From Labrys sp. WJW (lineage in GTDB: Bacteria > Pseudomonadota > Alphaproteobacteria > Rhizobiales > Labraceae): a stretch of 64,000 nucleotides of DNA. This document shows, piece after piece, positions 41,164-50,674 of the stretch. The position numbers and the translations under genes were made by a program. The notes below the pieces were generated by a model, which made no database searches, was not told the origin of the DNA, and saw nothing but the letters and a program-made list of their open reading frames with translations. The stretch is from the NCBI RefSeq assembly GCF_001676615.1, contig NZ_LYXZ01000027.1, positions 144,179 through 208,178 of the forward strand, in the 5' to 3' direction. Position 1 is the first letter of the stretch; each line of letters begins with the position of its first letter.

Positions 41164-41476
41164 GATCGAAGAACACGGTCGTCGTCTTGCCTGGCCGGCT
41201 CGGCCGATGCCCCTCTGCGGCACCGGCACCTCAGCGTGCCTCGCACTTCTCTACGCAAAAGGAGAACTCGCATTGGGCGAGGAATTCATTCACGCATCGA
41301 TCATCGACACTGAACTCCATAGGCGCACCGTGGCAACGACAAAGGCCGGCGCGATTGACGCGATCATATCTGAGGTCACCGGCAGAGCTTGGCTTACTGG
41401 CGTCTCCCAATATGGTGTGAATCCTGATGACCCGTTCCCACGATGGTACCGCCTGAACGATACATGGCTCCGTTGA
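41164..41476 (+). pseudogene. Proline racemase / 4-hydroxyproline epimerase family remnant (C-terminal part)
   Basis: The piece KNTVVVLPGRLGR is followed, after a one-base shift near 41200, by CGTGTSACLALLYAKGELAL, GEEFIHASIID, IISEVTGRAWLTGVSQYG and NPDDPFPRWYRLNDTW to a stop. This is the C-terminal region of the proline racemase fold, including the second catalytic Cys in CGTGTSA (Cys codon at 41216). The N-terminal half is missing. Together with the proC relic it shows the locus once carried proline or hydroxyproline epimerisation. Confidence 0.78.
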
Positions 41477-41662
41477 TCGACGCGGTCCGTATGGCTTTGG
41501 GGTTTCTGCCGAGCAGGAAAAGCGCCGCGACGGCACCGCTGCCTTGAACCTGCGAGTGCAGGTGCTTGATTCTACTCATCTGAGGCCGGTTCACAGAACA
41601 AGAAAAAGAACGACGTCGTGAAGTTCGCGGCATCGCTCTTTGATTGCTGTTGGGCCCCTAGC

Positions 41663-42475
41663 TTACTTCTTCTCATCGTCGGGATGGCCGAGTTCGCAGA
41701 ACCATCCTCCCAAAAACTTGACCGCCGGCGCCTTCGGATCCGGGACGGGCGTCCTGGCTTCCACAGCCGCGCGGAAGCCTTCGGAATTATCGAGCGGCAC
41801 GAAGCCGAGATGGTCGGCCCCCCTGTTGTCGACCATCTTGACCGTGTTGTCCGAAATCCCGAACGAGATGGTGTGCCCGACACGCGGCGCGGTGAGCGAT
41901 GCTTCCACCAGGCGCACGCAGTCGTCGAAGGAAAGATAGGACCAGAGCATGCGCCGGTCCGTCGGCTCCGGAAAGGACGAGAAGATCCGCAGGCAGGCCG
42001 TCTCGATGCCGAATTTGTCCCAGTAGAGCCGGCTGAGGCTTTCGACGAAGTTCTTCGACACACCGTAGAGGCTGTCGGGCCGCACGGGGGCATCGACGCC
42101 GATATGGGATTCGATTTCGTGAAAGCCGATCGCATGCACGGATGAGGCATAGATCACCCGCCTGGCGCCATGTTTCCGGGCGCCTTCATAGATGTGATAG
42201 GAGCCGCGAATGCTCGAATCCAGGATCGTCTGCCAGGGACTTTCGAGGGATGCGCCGCCGAAATGGACGATGGCATCGCAATCCTTGGTCGCCGCGATCG
42301 TCGCCTCCATGTCGGAGAGATCGAAGACGGCCTCCTCCTCGTTCTGAGCCAGGTTCTCGAAAGGATGACGCCCGGCCAGGCGGATCTTCTCGGCCAGCGG
42401 CGCGAGGCCGGTGCGCAAGAGGCTTCCCAGACGGCCTGCAGCGCCGGTGATCAGGATACGCTTGTAAGGAAGCAT
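41663..42475 (-). CDS. Uronate dehydrogenase-like NAD-dependent SDR
   Basis: 270 residues, extended SDR: GAAGRLG (11-17), VHFGGAS, YASSVHAIGF, catalytic Tyr137 and Lys141 (SLYGVSKNFVESLSRLYWDK), then LRIFSSFPEPTDRRMLWSYL and DPKAPAVKFLGG. The sequence parallels Agrobacterium uronate dehydrogenase, which oxidises galacturonate or glucuronate to the aldarolactone with NAD, over its whole length. Here it is the last gene of a unit with hydantoinase and aminotransferase genes, so a different hydroxy or keto substrate is possible. Confidence 0.8.
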   Translation of the reverse strand: MLPYKRILITGAAGRLGSLLRTGLAPLAEKIRLAGRHPFENLAQNEEEAVFDLSDMEATIAATKDCDAIVHFGGASLESPWQTILDSSIRGSYHIYEGARKHGARRVIYASSVHAIGFHEIESHIGVDAPVRPDSLYGVSKNFVESLSRLYWDKFGIETACLRIFSSFPEPTDRRMLWSYLSFDDCVRLVEASLTAPRVGHTISFGISDNTVKMVDNRGADHLGFVPLDNSEGFRAAVEARTPVPDPKAPAVKFLGGWFCELGHPDDEKK

Positions 42476-42478
42476 GAT

Positions 42479-43681
42479 TTACTCCACTTCGCCGACGGCG
42501 GCTTTGATCCGCGCGATCGCTTCCGACAGCACGTCCTCGCTTGTGGCGGTGGAGATGCGAAAATAGGGTGACAGACCATAGGCGGCGCCAGGCACCGAGG
42601 CCACGCGCCCCTCGTTCAGGAGATAGGAGGCCACCGCGGCATCGTCGGCCAGGACGTCGCCCTTCGGCGTCCGGCGGCCGATCAGGCTCGCGCAACCGAT
42701 ATAGGCGTAGAAGGCCCCCTCGGGCGGGGACAGCGACAGGCCGTTGACCTGCCGGATGCCCTCGACCACCAGGTTGCGCCGGGCTTCGAAGGCCTTGCGG
42801 AAACGAGAGACCTCTTCCTGCGGGCCATTCAGTGCGGCGATCGTGGCGGCCTGTGCGATTGAGCAAACCGAGGTGACAGACTGGCTCTGGATCGTGCCCA
42901 TCGCCTTGACGAGCGGTGCCGGGCCGGCCGCGTAGCCGACCCGCCAGCCGGTCATGGCGTAGGCCTTGGACACACCGTTGACGATCAGGCTGCGCTCCCT
43001 GAGCTCGGGGCAGGCCATGCCGAAGGAGACGAATTGGCGATTATCGAAGAGGATGTGCTCATAAATCTCGTCGGAAAGGACGAGCACCTGCGGGTAGCGG
43101 GCCAGCACGGCCCCGAGCGCCTTGAGCTCGTCCGTCGAATAGACCGCACCGGAGGGATTTCCCGGCATGTTCAGGAACAGCCATTTGGTCCTCGGGGTGA
43201 TCGCCCGCTCGAGCAGGTCCGGCGTCAGCCGGAAGCCGGTCGTCTCCGGGCACTCGACGATGACCGGCGTGCCGCCGAGGAGCTTCACCATCTCCGGATA
43301 GGACACGAAATAGGGGGCCGGCAGGATCGCCTCGTCGCCCGTCTCCAGCGTCGCCATCAGCGCGTTGAAGATGATCTGCTTGGCGCCATTGGCCACGACG
43401 ATGTCATCGGCACCATAGTCCAGCCCGTTCTCGCGCTTGAACTTGCCGGCAATCGCTGCCCGCACCTCCGGCGTGCCGTTCGCCCCGGTATAGAGGGTCT
43501 GGCCTGCCCTGGCTGCGGCATAGGCGGCGTCGATGATGTGGGCCGGCGTCGGAAAATCGGGTTCGCCGAGACCGAGGTCGATGACGTCCACGCCCTTTGC
43601 CCTGAGAGCCTTGGCGGCCTGCGAAGCCGCCATTGAGGCGGAGGGTTTGACGACTGACAATCGGGATGAAATGTAGCTCAC
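42479..43681 (-). CDS. PLP-dependent class I/II aminotransferase (aspartate aminotransferase-like)
   Basis: 400 residues, fold type I: LGLGEPDFPTPAHIIDAA (38-54), NMPGNPSGAVYS (171-182), DEIYEHILFD (204-213), PLP Lys239 (GVSKAYAMTGWRVGY), and a C-terminal FRISTATSEDVL with the carboxylate-binding Arg. The start overlaps hydantoinase B by four bases. It likely deaminates the amino acid released by the hydantoinase/oxoprolinase step, or recycles glutamate. Confidence 0.9.
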   Translation of the reverse strand: MSYISSRLSVVKPSASMAASQAAKALRAKGVDVIDLGLGEPDFPTPAHIIDAAYAAARAGQTLYTGANGTPEVRAAIAGKFKRENGLDYGADDIVVANGAKQIIFNALMATLETGDEAILPAPYFVSYPEMVKLLGGTPVIVECPETTGFRLTPDLLERAITPRTKWLFLNMPGNPSGAVYSTDELKALGAVLARYPQVLVLSDEIYEHILFDNRQFVSFGMACPELRERSLIVNGVSKAYAMTGWRVGYAAGPAPLVKAMGTIQSQSVTSVCSIAQAATIAALNGPQEEVSRFRKAFEARRNLVVEGIRQVNGLSLSPPEGAFYAYIGCASLIGRRTPKGDVLADDAAVASYLLNEGRVASVPGAAYGLSPYFRISTATSEDVLSEAIARIKAAVGEVE

Positions 43682-45297
43682 TTGCCGCTCTCCAGCACAT
43701 AGCCCTTGGATCTGTCTTGCGCCCTGGCATCCGGGCTGCGCCTGGAGGGATCTCCATAGCCCCCTCCCCCCGGCAGCTCCAGGATCAGCCGGCGGCCCGC
43801 GGGGACATGCTGCCAGCCCTTCGGCTTCAGTGCCGTGCCGTCATCGAGGCGCACGCTGCCGGGCTTGCCGTCCTCACCGCCATTGCGCCCCCTCGGCGGA
43901 TGACGAACGCGATCGAACATCGCGGAGAAATCGAATTCGTGCCCATCGATGGCCTGGATCTCGATGATCTGGCCAAGCCCGCCGCGCAACTCGCCGTCGC
44001 CGCCCGAGCCGGGCCGCAGCTCCTTGCGCCAGATCACGATGGGGCCGGTATGTTCGGTCGCCTCGATCGGCATGGTGTGCACGCCTGAGGGGAAAGCGGT
44101 CGCCGACAGCCCGTCGAGATCGGGCCGCGCGCCCATGCCACCGGAATTGAACATCAGCACTTCGGCCTTGCGCCCCTCGCCACGAACGACAGGGCGCACG
44201 GAAATGTGGATGTTCCAAAGCGCGCCCGCTCCCTCGGCGAGGATCTTCCCGGGCAGGGCCTGGGCCAGGGCACCCAGCACCAGATCCGGCACCATATGGC
44301 CGAAGATGTGCCTGAGCGCCACGGGCGCCGGCCTCACCGCGTTCAAGATGTTGACCGGCGAGGTTACCGTGAAGAAGTCCAGCGAGGCCGCATTGTTCGG
44401 GATGTCGGGCGCCACCACGCATTTGAGCGCATAGCAGGCATAGGCCTTGCTGTAGATGATCGGGCAGTTGATCCCCCACCGGCTCATCGCATCGGTGCCC
44501 GTGAAGTCGACATCGACATGGTCGTCGCGCACGGAAACCGTCGCTGCCAGTTTGACCGGCGCGTCATAGCCATCCGTGACCAGTTCGTTGGACCAGCTCC
44601 CCTTCGGCAGCGCCTCGATGCGCTCCATCATGGCTTTGCGCGTACGGGAGAAGATGAAGTCACCGAGTTCGTCGAGCGAAGGCAGGCCGATCTCGTCCAT
44701 CATGGCGAGCAGGCGGCGATGGCCCACCTCGTTGCAGGCCGCGAGCGAGTAGAAATCGCCCACGACCTGGTTCGGTTCGCGCACGTTCACACGCAGGATC
44801 CTGACGAGGTCGGCGTTGACCTTGCCCTTCTCGGCGAACTTCATGATCGGGATCTGGATACCCTCTTCGTAGACGGACTTGCCGTCTGCGCCGAAGCCGC
44901 GGCCGCCGACGTCGACCACATGCGCCGTGCAGGCGAAGAAGGCGACGAGTTCGCCATTGCGAAAGGACGGCGACACCATGGTGATGTCATGCAGATGGCC
45001 GGTGCCCAGCCAGGGATCGTTGGTGACGTAGGTATCGCCCTCGAACATATTCTCGCGAGGGATCTCGTCCATGAAATGGAGCACGGCTTCCGCCATGGTG
45101 TTGACATGGCCCGGCGTACCCGTGACCGCCTGCGCCAGCATCTTGCCCCGTGGGTCGAAGACGCCGGCCGACAAGTCTCCCGATTCGCGCACCGAGGTGG
45201 AAAAGGCCGTGCGCAAGAGCGTCAGGGCCTGCTCCTCGACGACGGAGATCAAGCGGTTCCACATCACCTGCATGCGGATCTCGGCAATGTTGCTCAT
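43678..45297 (-). CDS. Hydantoinase/oxoprolinase B subunit (HyuB)
   Basis: 539 residues. HyuB hallmarks: ESGDLSAGVFDPRGKMLAQA, THVN-like GTPGHVNTMAEAVLHFM, TNDPWLGTGHLHDI, and the C-terminal ELRPGSGGDGELRGGLGQII and LPGGGGYGDP. With HyuA it forms an ATP-dependent cyclic-amide hydrolase (5-oxoproline, N-methylhydantoin) or an acetone-type carboxylase. The ATG at 45297 overlaps the hyuA stop (ATGA) and the 3' end overlaps the aminotransferase. The longer frame extending to 45726 runs inside hyuA and is not real. Confidence 0.9.
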   Translation of the reverse strand: MSNIAEIRMQVMWNRLISVVEEQALTLLRTAFSTSVRESGDLSAGVFDPRGKMLAQAVTGTPGHVNTMAEAVLHFMDEIPRENMFEGDTYVTNDPWLGTGHLHDITMVSPSFRNGELVAFFACTAHVVDVGGRGFGADGKSVYEEGIQIPIMKFAEKGKVNADLVRILRVNVREPNQVVGDFYSLAACNEVGHRRLLAMMDEIGLPSLDELGDFIFSRTRKAMMERIEALPKGSWSNELVTDGYDAPVKLAATVSVRDDHVDVDFTGTDAMSRWGINCPIIYSKAYACYALKCVVAPDIPNNAASLDFFTVTSPVNILNAVRPAPVALRHIFGHMVPDLVLGALAQALPGKILAEGAGALWNIHISVRPVVRGEGRKAEVLMFNSGGMGARPDLDGLSATAFPSGVHTMPIEATEHTGPIVIWRKELRPGSGGDGELRGGLGQIIEIQAIDGHEFDFSAMFDRVRHPPRGRNGGEDGKPGSVRLDDGTALKPKGWQHVPAGRRLILELPGGGGYGDPSRRSPDARAQDRSKGYVLESGK

Positions 45298-47390
45298 GCC
45301 TGACTGCCTTTGCGAACGAGAAGGATCGAACCGTCGCTCTGGATGACGGCATCGAAGGGGGTGGTCACGACCGTCGAAGTCTCGCGCTCTACCAGGACCG
45401 CAGGACCGCTGATGCGGTCGCCGGCCTGAAGCGTTTCCCGCTCGATGATCGCGTAAGTCTGCAGTGCGCCGGCCGCAGGGTCGAAGACCTCGCGCATCAC
45501 GGCTGGTGCGACGGTCCGGGTGCCCAGGGTCAGCGTGTGCTGCCTGGACGCCGGCCTCTCGTCGGTCGCCTTGACCGACCACGTGACGATCTCGATCTCC
45601 AGACCATCCAATCCGTCGATGGCACGGCCGAAGAAGCGCTGGTAATTCTCGAGGAACAGCCGCTCCAGAAGGCGCCCGGCGTCGCTGCCGAGATGCGTGT
45701 CGGGCACCGGCACCGGGATCTCCCATCCCTGCCCCGCATAGCGCATGAAGGCGGTGACCTCGCAGAGGATCTTGCCGTCGGTCCCGGCTCGCACGAAGCC
45801 TTCGGCGGATTTGCGGAGCTCGGCGAGCAGGGCGTTGGCCTCCGTCACGTCGAAGCGGGAAAGGCGCGTCAGGCGTGAGGCCAGCGCCTCATAACCGAAG
45901 GGAGCCTTGAGGAAGCCGATGGCGGAGCCGACGCCGGCGCCCTGCGGCACGAGGCATTGGTCGATGTTCAGTTTCTCGCACAGCCGCGCGGTGTGGAGCG
46001 GGGCCGCCCCCCCGAAGGCGATCATCAGATTGTCGGAGATGTTCTTGCCGTTCTCGACCGCATGGACGCGCGCGGCGTTTGCCATGTTCTCGTCGACGAC
46101 CTCGCAGATGCCGAACGCCGCCGCCGTTGCTTCAAGGGAGAGCCGTTCCCCCACATCCCGCGCGATCGCCTGTCTCGAGGCTGCGGTGTCGAGCTTGATC
46201 GCACCGCCGGCGAAGTTGTCGGGATCGAGCTTGCCGAGCACCAGGTCGGCGTCGGTGATGGCGGGACGCTTGCCGCCGCGCCCGTAGCAGGCCGGCCCCG
46301 GTTCCGAGCCGGCACTTTCCGGGCCGGTCTGGATGCGCCCCATGGCATCGACCCAGGCGATCGAGCCGCCGCCGGCGCCGATCTCGATCATCTCGATCAC
46401 CGGGATCGAGATGGGCATGCCCGAGCCCTTGCAGAAGCGGTAGGTCCGCGCGACCTCGAAGGTGCGCGCAGTACGCGGCGTGAAGTCCTCGATGAGGCAG
46501 ATCTTCGCCGTCGTGCCGCCCATGTCGTAGGAGACGACATGGTTGAGGCCGAAGCGCCTGGCGATATCCGCCGCGAAGATCGCGCCGCCCGCCGGCCCGG
46601 ACTCGACGAGGCGGACCGGGAACTCCGAGGCCGTCTCGACCGAAATCAGCCCGCCACCGGAGTGGATCATGAAGACGGGGCAGTCTGCGCCCATATCCTT
46701 CAGGCGGATCTGCAGGCGCGCGAGATAATCGGCCATCTGCGGTCGCACATAGGCGTTGGCACACACCGTGTTGAAGCGCTCGAACTCGCGCATCTGGGGC
46801 GAGACCTCGGCGCTGATCGAGATCGGCAGGTCGAGCTTGGCGGCGAGGATCTCGCGGGCGCGGCGTTCATGCGCGGGGTTGGCATAGGAATGGATGAAGC
46901 CGATCGCCACCGCGCCAAAGCCGCCGGCGGCGATGGCATCGGCGATCTCCTCCAGCGCGGCCTCGTCCAAGGGCTGCAGTTCCTGCCCTTCGGCTCCGAT
47001 GCGGCCGTTGACGGCATAACGATGTTCGCGCGGGATCAGCGGTGTCGGCAGGCGCAGATTGAGATCGTACTGCTCGAAGCGGTTTTCCGTGCGCATCTCG
47101 ATGACGTCGCGGAATCCCTCGGTCGTGATCAGGGCCGTCTTGGCGCCGCGTCGCTCGATCAAAGCATTGGTCGCCAGGGTCGTGCCATGGATGACGATGC
47201 CGATCTCGGATGCGGAAATGCCCGCGTTCCGCGTCACGATCTCGATGCCGTCCAGGATGGCCTGCTCGGGCGCGGCATAATTCGTCAGGACCTTGGTGGA
47301 GAAGATCCTGCCTCCCATGTCCAGCGCGATGTCGGTGAAGGTACCACCGATATCGGCGCCGACACGGATGTCTTGCCTGGCCGTATTCAT
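45294..47390 (-). CDS. Hydantoinase/oxoprolinase A subunit (HyuA)
   Basis: 698 residues. Hydant_A_N starts RVGADIGGTFTDIALDMGG with the phosphate-binding DIGGTFTD; later GTTLATNALIERRGAKTALI, the ASKHA-fold VVSYDMGGTTAKICLI and GAGGGSIAWVDAMGRIQTGP. Normal family length. This subunit activates the substrate amide with ATP. The four-base overlaps with the TPP enzyme upstream and HyuB downstream show a tightly coupled operon. Which cyclic amide is used is unknown. Confidence 0.9.
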   Translation of the reverse strand: MNTARQDIRVGADIGGTFTDIALDMGGRIFSTKVLTNYAAPEQAILDGIEIVTRNAGISASEIGIVIHGTTLATNALIERRGAKTALITTEGFRDVIEMRTENRFEQYDLNLRLPTPLIPREHRYAVNGRIGAEGQELQPLDEAALEEIADAIAAGGFGAVAIGFIHSYANPAHERRAREILAAKLDLPISISAEVSPQMREFERFNTVCANAYVRPQMADYLARLQIRLKDMGADCPVFMIHSGGGLISVETASEFPVRLVESGPAGGAIFAADIARRFGLNHVVSYDMGGTTAKICLIEDFTPRTARTFEVARTYRFCKGSGMPISIPVIEMIEIGAGGGSIAWVDAMGRIQTGPESAGSEPGPACYGRGGKRPAITDADLVLGKLDPDNFAGGAIKLDTAASRQAIARDVGERLSLEATAAAFGICEVVDENMANAARVHAVENGKNISDNLMIAFGGAAPLHTARLCEKLNIDQCLVPQGAGVGSAIGFLKAPFGYEALASRLTRLSRFDVTEANALLAELRKSAEGFVRAGTDGKILCEVTAFMRYAGQGWEIPVPVPDTHLGSDAGRLLERLFLENYQRFFGRAIDGLDGLEIEIVTWSVKATDERPASRQHTLTLGTRTVAPAVMREVFDPAAGALQTYAIIERETLQAGDRISGPAVLVERETSTVVTTPFDAVIQSDGSILLVRKGSQA

Positions 47391-49057
47391 GCTTTGACCT
47401 TTTGCGAAGCGAGCGCGGCAGCGCGCATCTGTGAGAGGGTTTGGCGCGGCGTCAGGGCTTCCGGCGACACCACGATGTCGAGCACGGCACCCGTCGTCGA
47501 CTTCAGGGCGCGGCCGAAAGCGGCCGGGAAGTCACGCGTGGCATTCACCCGTTCGGCGTGAAAACCATAGGCCCGGGCCAGTTCGACGAAATCGGGATTT
47601 TCGAGCGTAGTGCCGGAAACGCGCGCCGGATAGTTGCGCTCCTGATGGGCGCGAATGGTGCCGTAGATACCATTGTTGACGATGAGGACGATGGGCTGCG
47701 CCCCGGCTTGCATCGCAGTGCCCAGTTCCTGGCAGTTCATCTGGAAATCGCCATCGCCGGCGAAACAGACCACGGTGCGGAAGGGTGCAGCCACCTTGGC
47801 CGCGATCGCCGCCGGCAGGCCATAGCCCATCGCGCCCGATTGCGGTGCCAGCAGGCGAGCCCTGGGGCCGAACTTGAAGAATTTGTTGGGCCAGACCGTG
47901 AAATTGCCGGCGCCGTTGGTGAGGACGACGTCCTCCGGCAGGTTCTCGCGCAGCCAGGCGCTCACCTCGACCATGTCGACAGGACCGGGCTGCGGCGGGG
48001 CGTCGAAGGTCGCCTCATATTTTCTGCGCGCCTGTTCCCGCCACGGGCCCCAATCCCCCTTCACCGGCCCCAGAGCCTGGGCGAATGCGTTGGGGCCGGC
48101 CTGGATGCCGATGGACGGGATATAGATCTTGCCGATCTCGCGGTCCGAGGCATGCACATGGACAAGTTTCTGCGCCGGCTTCGGCACGGACAGCAGCGAA
48201 TACCCGTCCGTCGTCATCTCGCCGAAACGCACATTGACGGCGACGATGACGTCGGCGTCGCGGATCAGCTCCTTGACGTGGGGCGCCATGCCGACGCCAG
48301 CCTCGCCCACGAACACCGCAGAACCGTTGTCGAACTGGTCCTGGTAGCGGAAGGCGCAGACGACGGGGATGTCCGAAGCCTCGGCTAGGGATTGCAGGGC
48401 CCCACGGCCTTCCGCGCTCCAGTTGGCGCCCCCGATCAGGAGCAAGGGCCTGCGCGAATCTGCAATAAGCGCGCGCGTCGCTGCCAGGGCCGTGGCATCG
48501 GGCGTCGGCTCGAAAATCGGCACGGGCCGGCTGATCGGCTGCACGCCCGTCGGCGTGGTCAGCATGTCCTCCGGCAGCGCGATGACCACCGGCCCGGGCC
48601 GCCCCGTCAGCGCGGTCGCCCATGCCCGTGCGAGAGCCTCCGGAATGCGCGAGACCTCGTCGATCTCGACGGCCCACTTGGCGAGCGTGCCGAACACCGC
48701 CCGGTAGTCGAGTTCCTGGAAGGCCTCGCGGCCCTTCATGTCCCGCCCGACCTGCCCGACGAACAGGATCATCGGCACGCTGTCCTGCATGGCCGTATGC
48801 ACGCCGATGCTGGCATTGGTGGCGCCCGGGCCTCTCGTCACGAAGCAGATGCCGGGGGTGCCGGTCAGCTTGCCATAGGCGGCGGCCATGAAGGCGGCGC
48901 CGCCCTCGTTGCGGCAGAGCACATAGTCGAGCTTGCCGACCTGATCGTGCAACGCGTCCAGAACAGCGAGGTAGCTTTCGCCGGGAACGCCGAAGCTCTT
49001 GGTCGCTCCCAGCGACACAAGGCAGTCGACAAGCAGCCTGCCCCCGTTGCGCGTCAT
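47387..49057 (-). CDS. Thiamine-diphosphate enzyme, acetolactate synthase large-subunit-like
   Basis: 556 residues from ATG 49057 (AGGAAAGG upstream). The N-terminal Pyr domain has catalytic Glu51 (LCRNEGGAAFMAAAYGKLTG); a central Rossmann-like domain follows; the C-terminal PP domain has AGDGDFQMNCQELGTAMQAG with the Mg/TPP-binding GDG...N. Such proteins include acetolactate synthase, oxalyl-CoA decarboxylase, glyoxylate carboligase and sulfoacetaldehyde acetyltransferase. Operon context argues for a degradative role on a 2-keto acid formed from the hydantoinase or FAD-oxidase products. No small regulatory subunit is present, which also argues against branched-chain synthesis. Confidence 0.85.
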   Translation of the reverse strand: MTRNGGRLLVDCLVSLGATKSFGVPGESYLAVLDALHDQVGKLDYVLCRNEGGAAFMAAAYGKLTGTPGICFVTRGPGATNASIGVHTAMQDSVPMILFVGQVGRDMKGREAFQELDYRAVFGTLAKWAVEIDEVSRIPEALARAWATALTGRPGPVVIALPEDMLTTPTGVQPISRPVPIFEPTPDATALAATRALIADSRRPLLLIGGANWSAEGRGALQSLAEASDIPVVCAFRYQDQFDNGSAVFVGEAGVGMAPHVKELIRDADVIVAVNVRFGEMTTDGYSLLSVPKPAQKLVHVHASDREIGKIYIPSIGIQAGPNAFAQALGPVKGDWGPWREQARRKYEATFDAPPQPGPVDMVEVSAWLRENLPEDVVLTNGAGNFTVWPNKFFKFGPRARLLAPQSGAMGYGLPAAIAAKVAAPFRTVVCFAGDGDFQMNCQELGTAMQAGAQPIVLIVNNGIYGTIRAHQERNYPARVSGTTLENPDFVELARAYGFHAERVNATRDFPAAFGRALKSTTGAVLDIVVSPEALTPRQTLSQMRAAALASQKVKA

Positions 49058-49183
49058 GTCCACGTTTCCTTTCCTGGATGGCCCGTTCGGTGCCGCGATT
49101 TCGCCCCGCCCGGATGGCCGGAGTCGCGTTGCCCCGACCACGTCCTGTCCCGAGACCGTGCCTTCAGACGCCTCGAAGCGAAA

Positions 49184-50623
49184 TCAAGAAATGCCCGGCA
49201 TTTGGAAAGTTCTTCTTTGCGAAGGCACGGCCAGGACCACACCCGGATTCAGGATGCCGGCAGGGTCGAGCGCCTGCTTCAGCGCGAGCATCAGCGCGCG
49301 CTCGGTGGGATGCCTCGAAGCGTCCGCCAGGGCGACTTTCGAACGGCCGAGGCCATGCTCCGCCGCGAAGCTGCCACCCATGCCGGTTGCCAGGGCGGCG
49401 AGCGCCTGCATGAGCACGGGGATCCTGTCGGCCGCCAGCGCCCCACCTTCAGGAGCGGAAATATTGTAGTGAATATTGCCATCGGCGAGATGGCCGAATG
49501 GGTTCACGCGGGCGCCTGGCATGATCTCCTCGCAAACCTGGCCGCCGGCCATGATGAAGGCCGCGACGCGGCCCGGCGGCACGCAGATGTCGTTCTTGAT
49601 CTGCGGCCCTTCCAGGCGCTGGCCTTCGGGCTGCTCCTCCCGCAACCGCCAGAAATGCGCCCGCTGCGCCTCCGACATCGCCAGGGTACCGTCGCTGACC
49701 AGGCCCTCGGCCATGCCCTGTTCCAGGAGAGCGGCTAGGATGTCGTCGAGCGGCACCCGCGCCGACCCGGCCGTCAGCTCGACGAGCACATAGGCCGCAT
49801 CGCGGCTTTCCAGCGGAAAGGCCAGCCCGGCGACATGCTTGAGGGCCAGCGATACGCCGAAATCCGAGAAGAATTCGAGCGCCGAGGTAAATTCGGCCGC
49901 TTCCCTCCGCACCAGGACACCGAAGGCTATGGCGGCCTCATGGCTCGGCAGCGCCAGCAAGGCGGTCACGCGGGCCCGCGGGGCCGGAAACAATCGGAGC
50001 ACCGCCCGCGTGATCACCCCGAGCGTGCCTTCCGACCCCGCGAAGAGCTTGCGGAGCTGATAGCCGGCATTGTCCTTGAGGACCGAGCGCAAGCCATCCC
50101 AGATTTCCCCGTCCGGCAGCACCACTTCGAGGCCGAGCACGAGATCCTGCATCAAGCCATAGCGAAAGGCCTGGCTGCCGCCGGCATTGGTCCCGATCAA
50201 CCCACCGATCCTCGCGCTGCCTTCGGAGCCCAGATGCATCGGAAAGATCAAGCCGTGACGTTCCACCGCCTCGTGCAGCGCGGACAGCACCACCCCCGCA
50301 TCGACAAGCACCGATCCGCTTTCCGCCTCGGGCGGCTCGATATGGGTCATGCGCGACAGCGACAGGATGACGGCGTCCTGCCCATGGGCGACGGCGCCTC
50401 CGCAAAGGCCGGTATTGCCTCCCTGCGGCACGATGCTGACACCGGCTGCGCGGCATGCCTTGACGACCTCGGCGACCTCCTGTGTGTCGGAAGGCCGAGC
50501 AACACCGAGCGGTGCGACGCCGAAGCGATCCAGCCAGTCACGCTGGTAGGGAGCGGCATCGGCTTGCGAAAGCCAGCCTTTGCTGCCGAGCAGCCCCGAC
50601 AATCTGTCATGGAGGTCAAGCAT
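49184..50623 (-). CDS. FAD-binding oxidase, GlcD/D-2-hydroxyacid dehydrogenase type
   Basis: 479 residues of the VAO/PCMH family. FAD-binding region VPQGGNTGLCGGAVAHGQDA (near 60-80), GSEGSARIGGLIGTNAGGSQ, and C-terminal FAD-oxidase_C with NPFGHLADGNIHYNIS and EHGLGRSK. Such enzymes oxidise D-2-hydroxy acids (lactate, glycolate, 2-hydroxyglutarate) to 2-keto acids, feeding the quinone or ETF pool. It would give the 2-keto acid used by the TPP enzyme encoded 126 bases downstream. 51 bases separate it from the ABC ATPase gene. Confidence 0.9.
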   Translation of the reverse strand: MLDLHDRLSGLLGSKGWLSQADAAPYQRDWLDRFGVAPLGVARPSDTQEVAEVVKACRAAGVSIVPQGGNTGLCGGAVAHGQDAVILSLSRMTHIEPPEAESGSVLVDAGVVLSALHEAVERHGLIFPMHLGSEGSARIGGLIGTNAGGSQAFRYGLMQDLVLGLEVVLPDGEIWDGLRSVLKDNAGYQLRKLFAGSEGTLGVITRAVLRLFPAPRARVTALLALPSHEAAIAFGVLVRREAAEFTSALEFFSDFGVSLALKHVAGLAFPLESRDAAYVLVELTAGSARVPLDDILAALLEQGMAEGLVSDGTLAMSEAQRAHFWRLREEQPEGQRLEGPQIKNDICVPPGRVAAFIMAGGQVCEEIMPGARVNPFGHLADGNIHYNISAPEGGALAADRIPVLMQALAALATGMGGSFAAEHGLGRSKVALADASRHPTERALMLALKQALDPAGILNPGVVLAVPSQRRTFQMPGIS

Positions 50624-50674
50624 GCGTCGAGCCTCGAATGGATAAGGAGATGGGCTTCACCCGTGCCGAGCCAC

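Noticed and set aside
43678..45726. 682-codon version of hydantoinase B
   Set aside because: The additional N-terminal 143 codons run inside hydantoinase A in another frame. The ATG at 45297 gives the normal N-terminus and a four-base overlap.
45957..47561. 534-codon open frame on the plus strand
   Set aside because: It is antisense to hydantoinase A, caused by high GC at third positions. Composition is dominated by Arg, Asp, Gly and His with no fold pattern.
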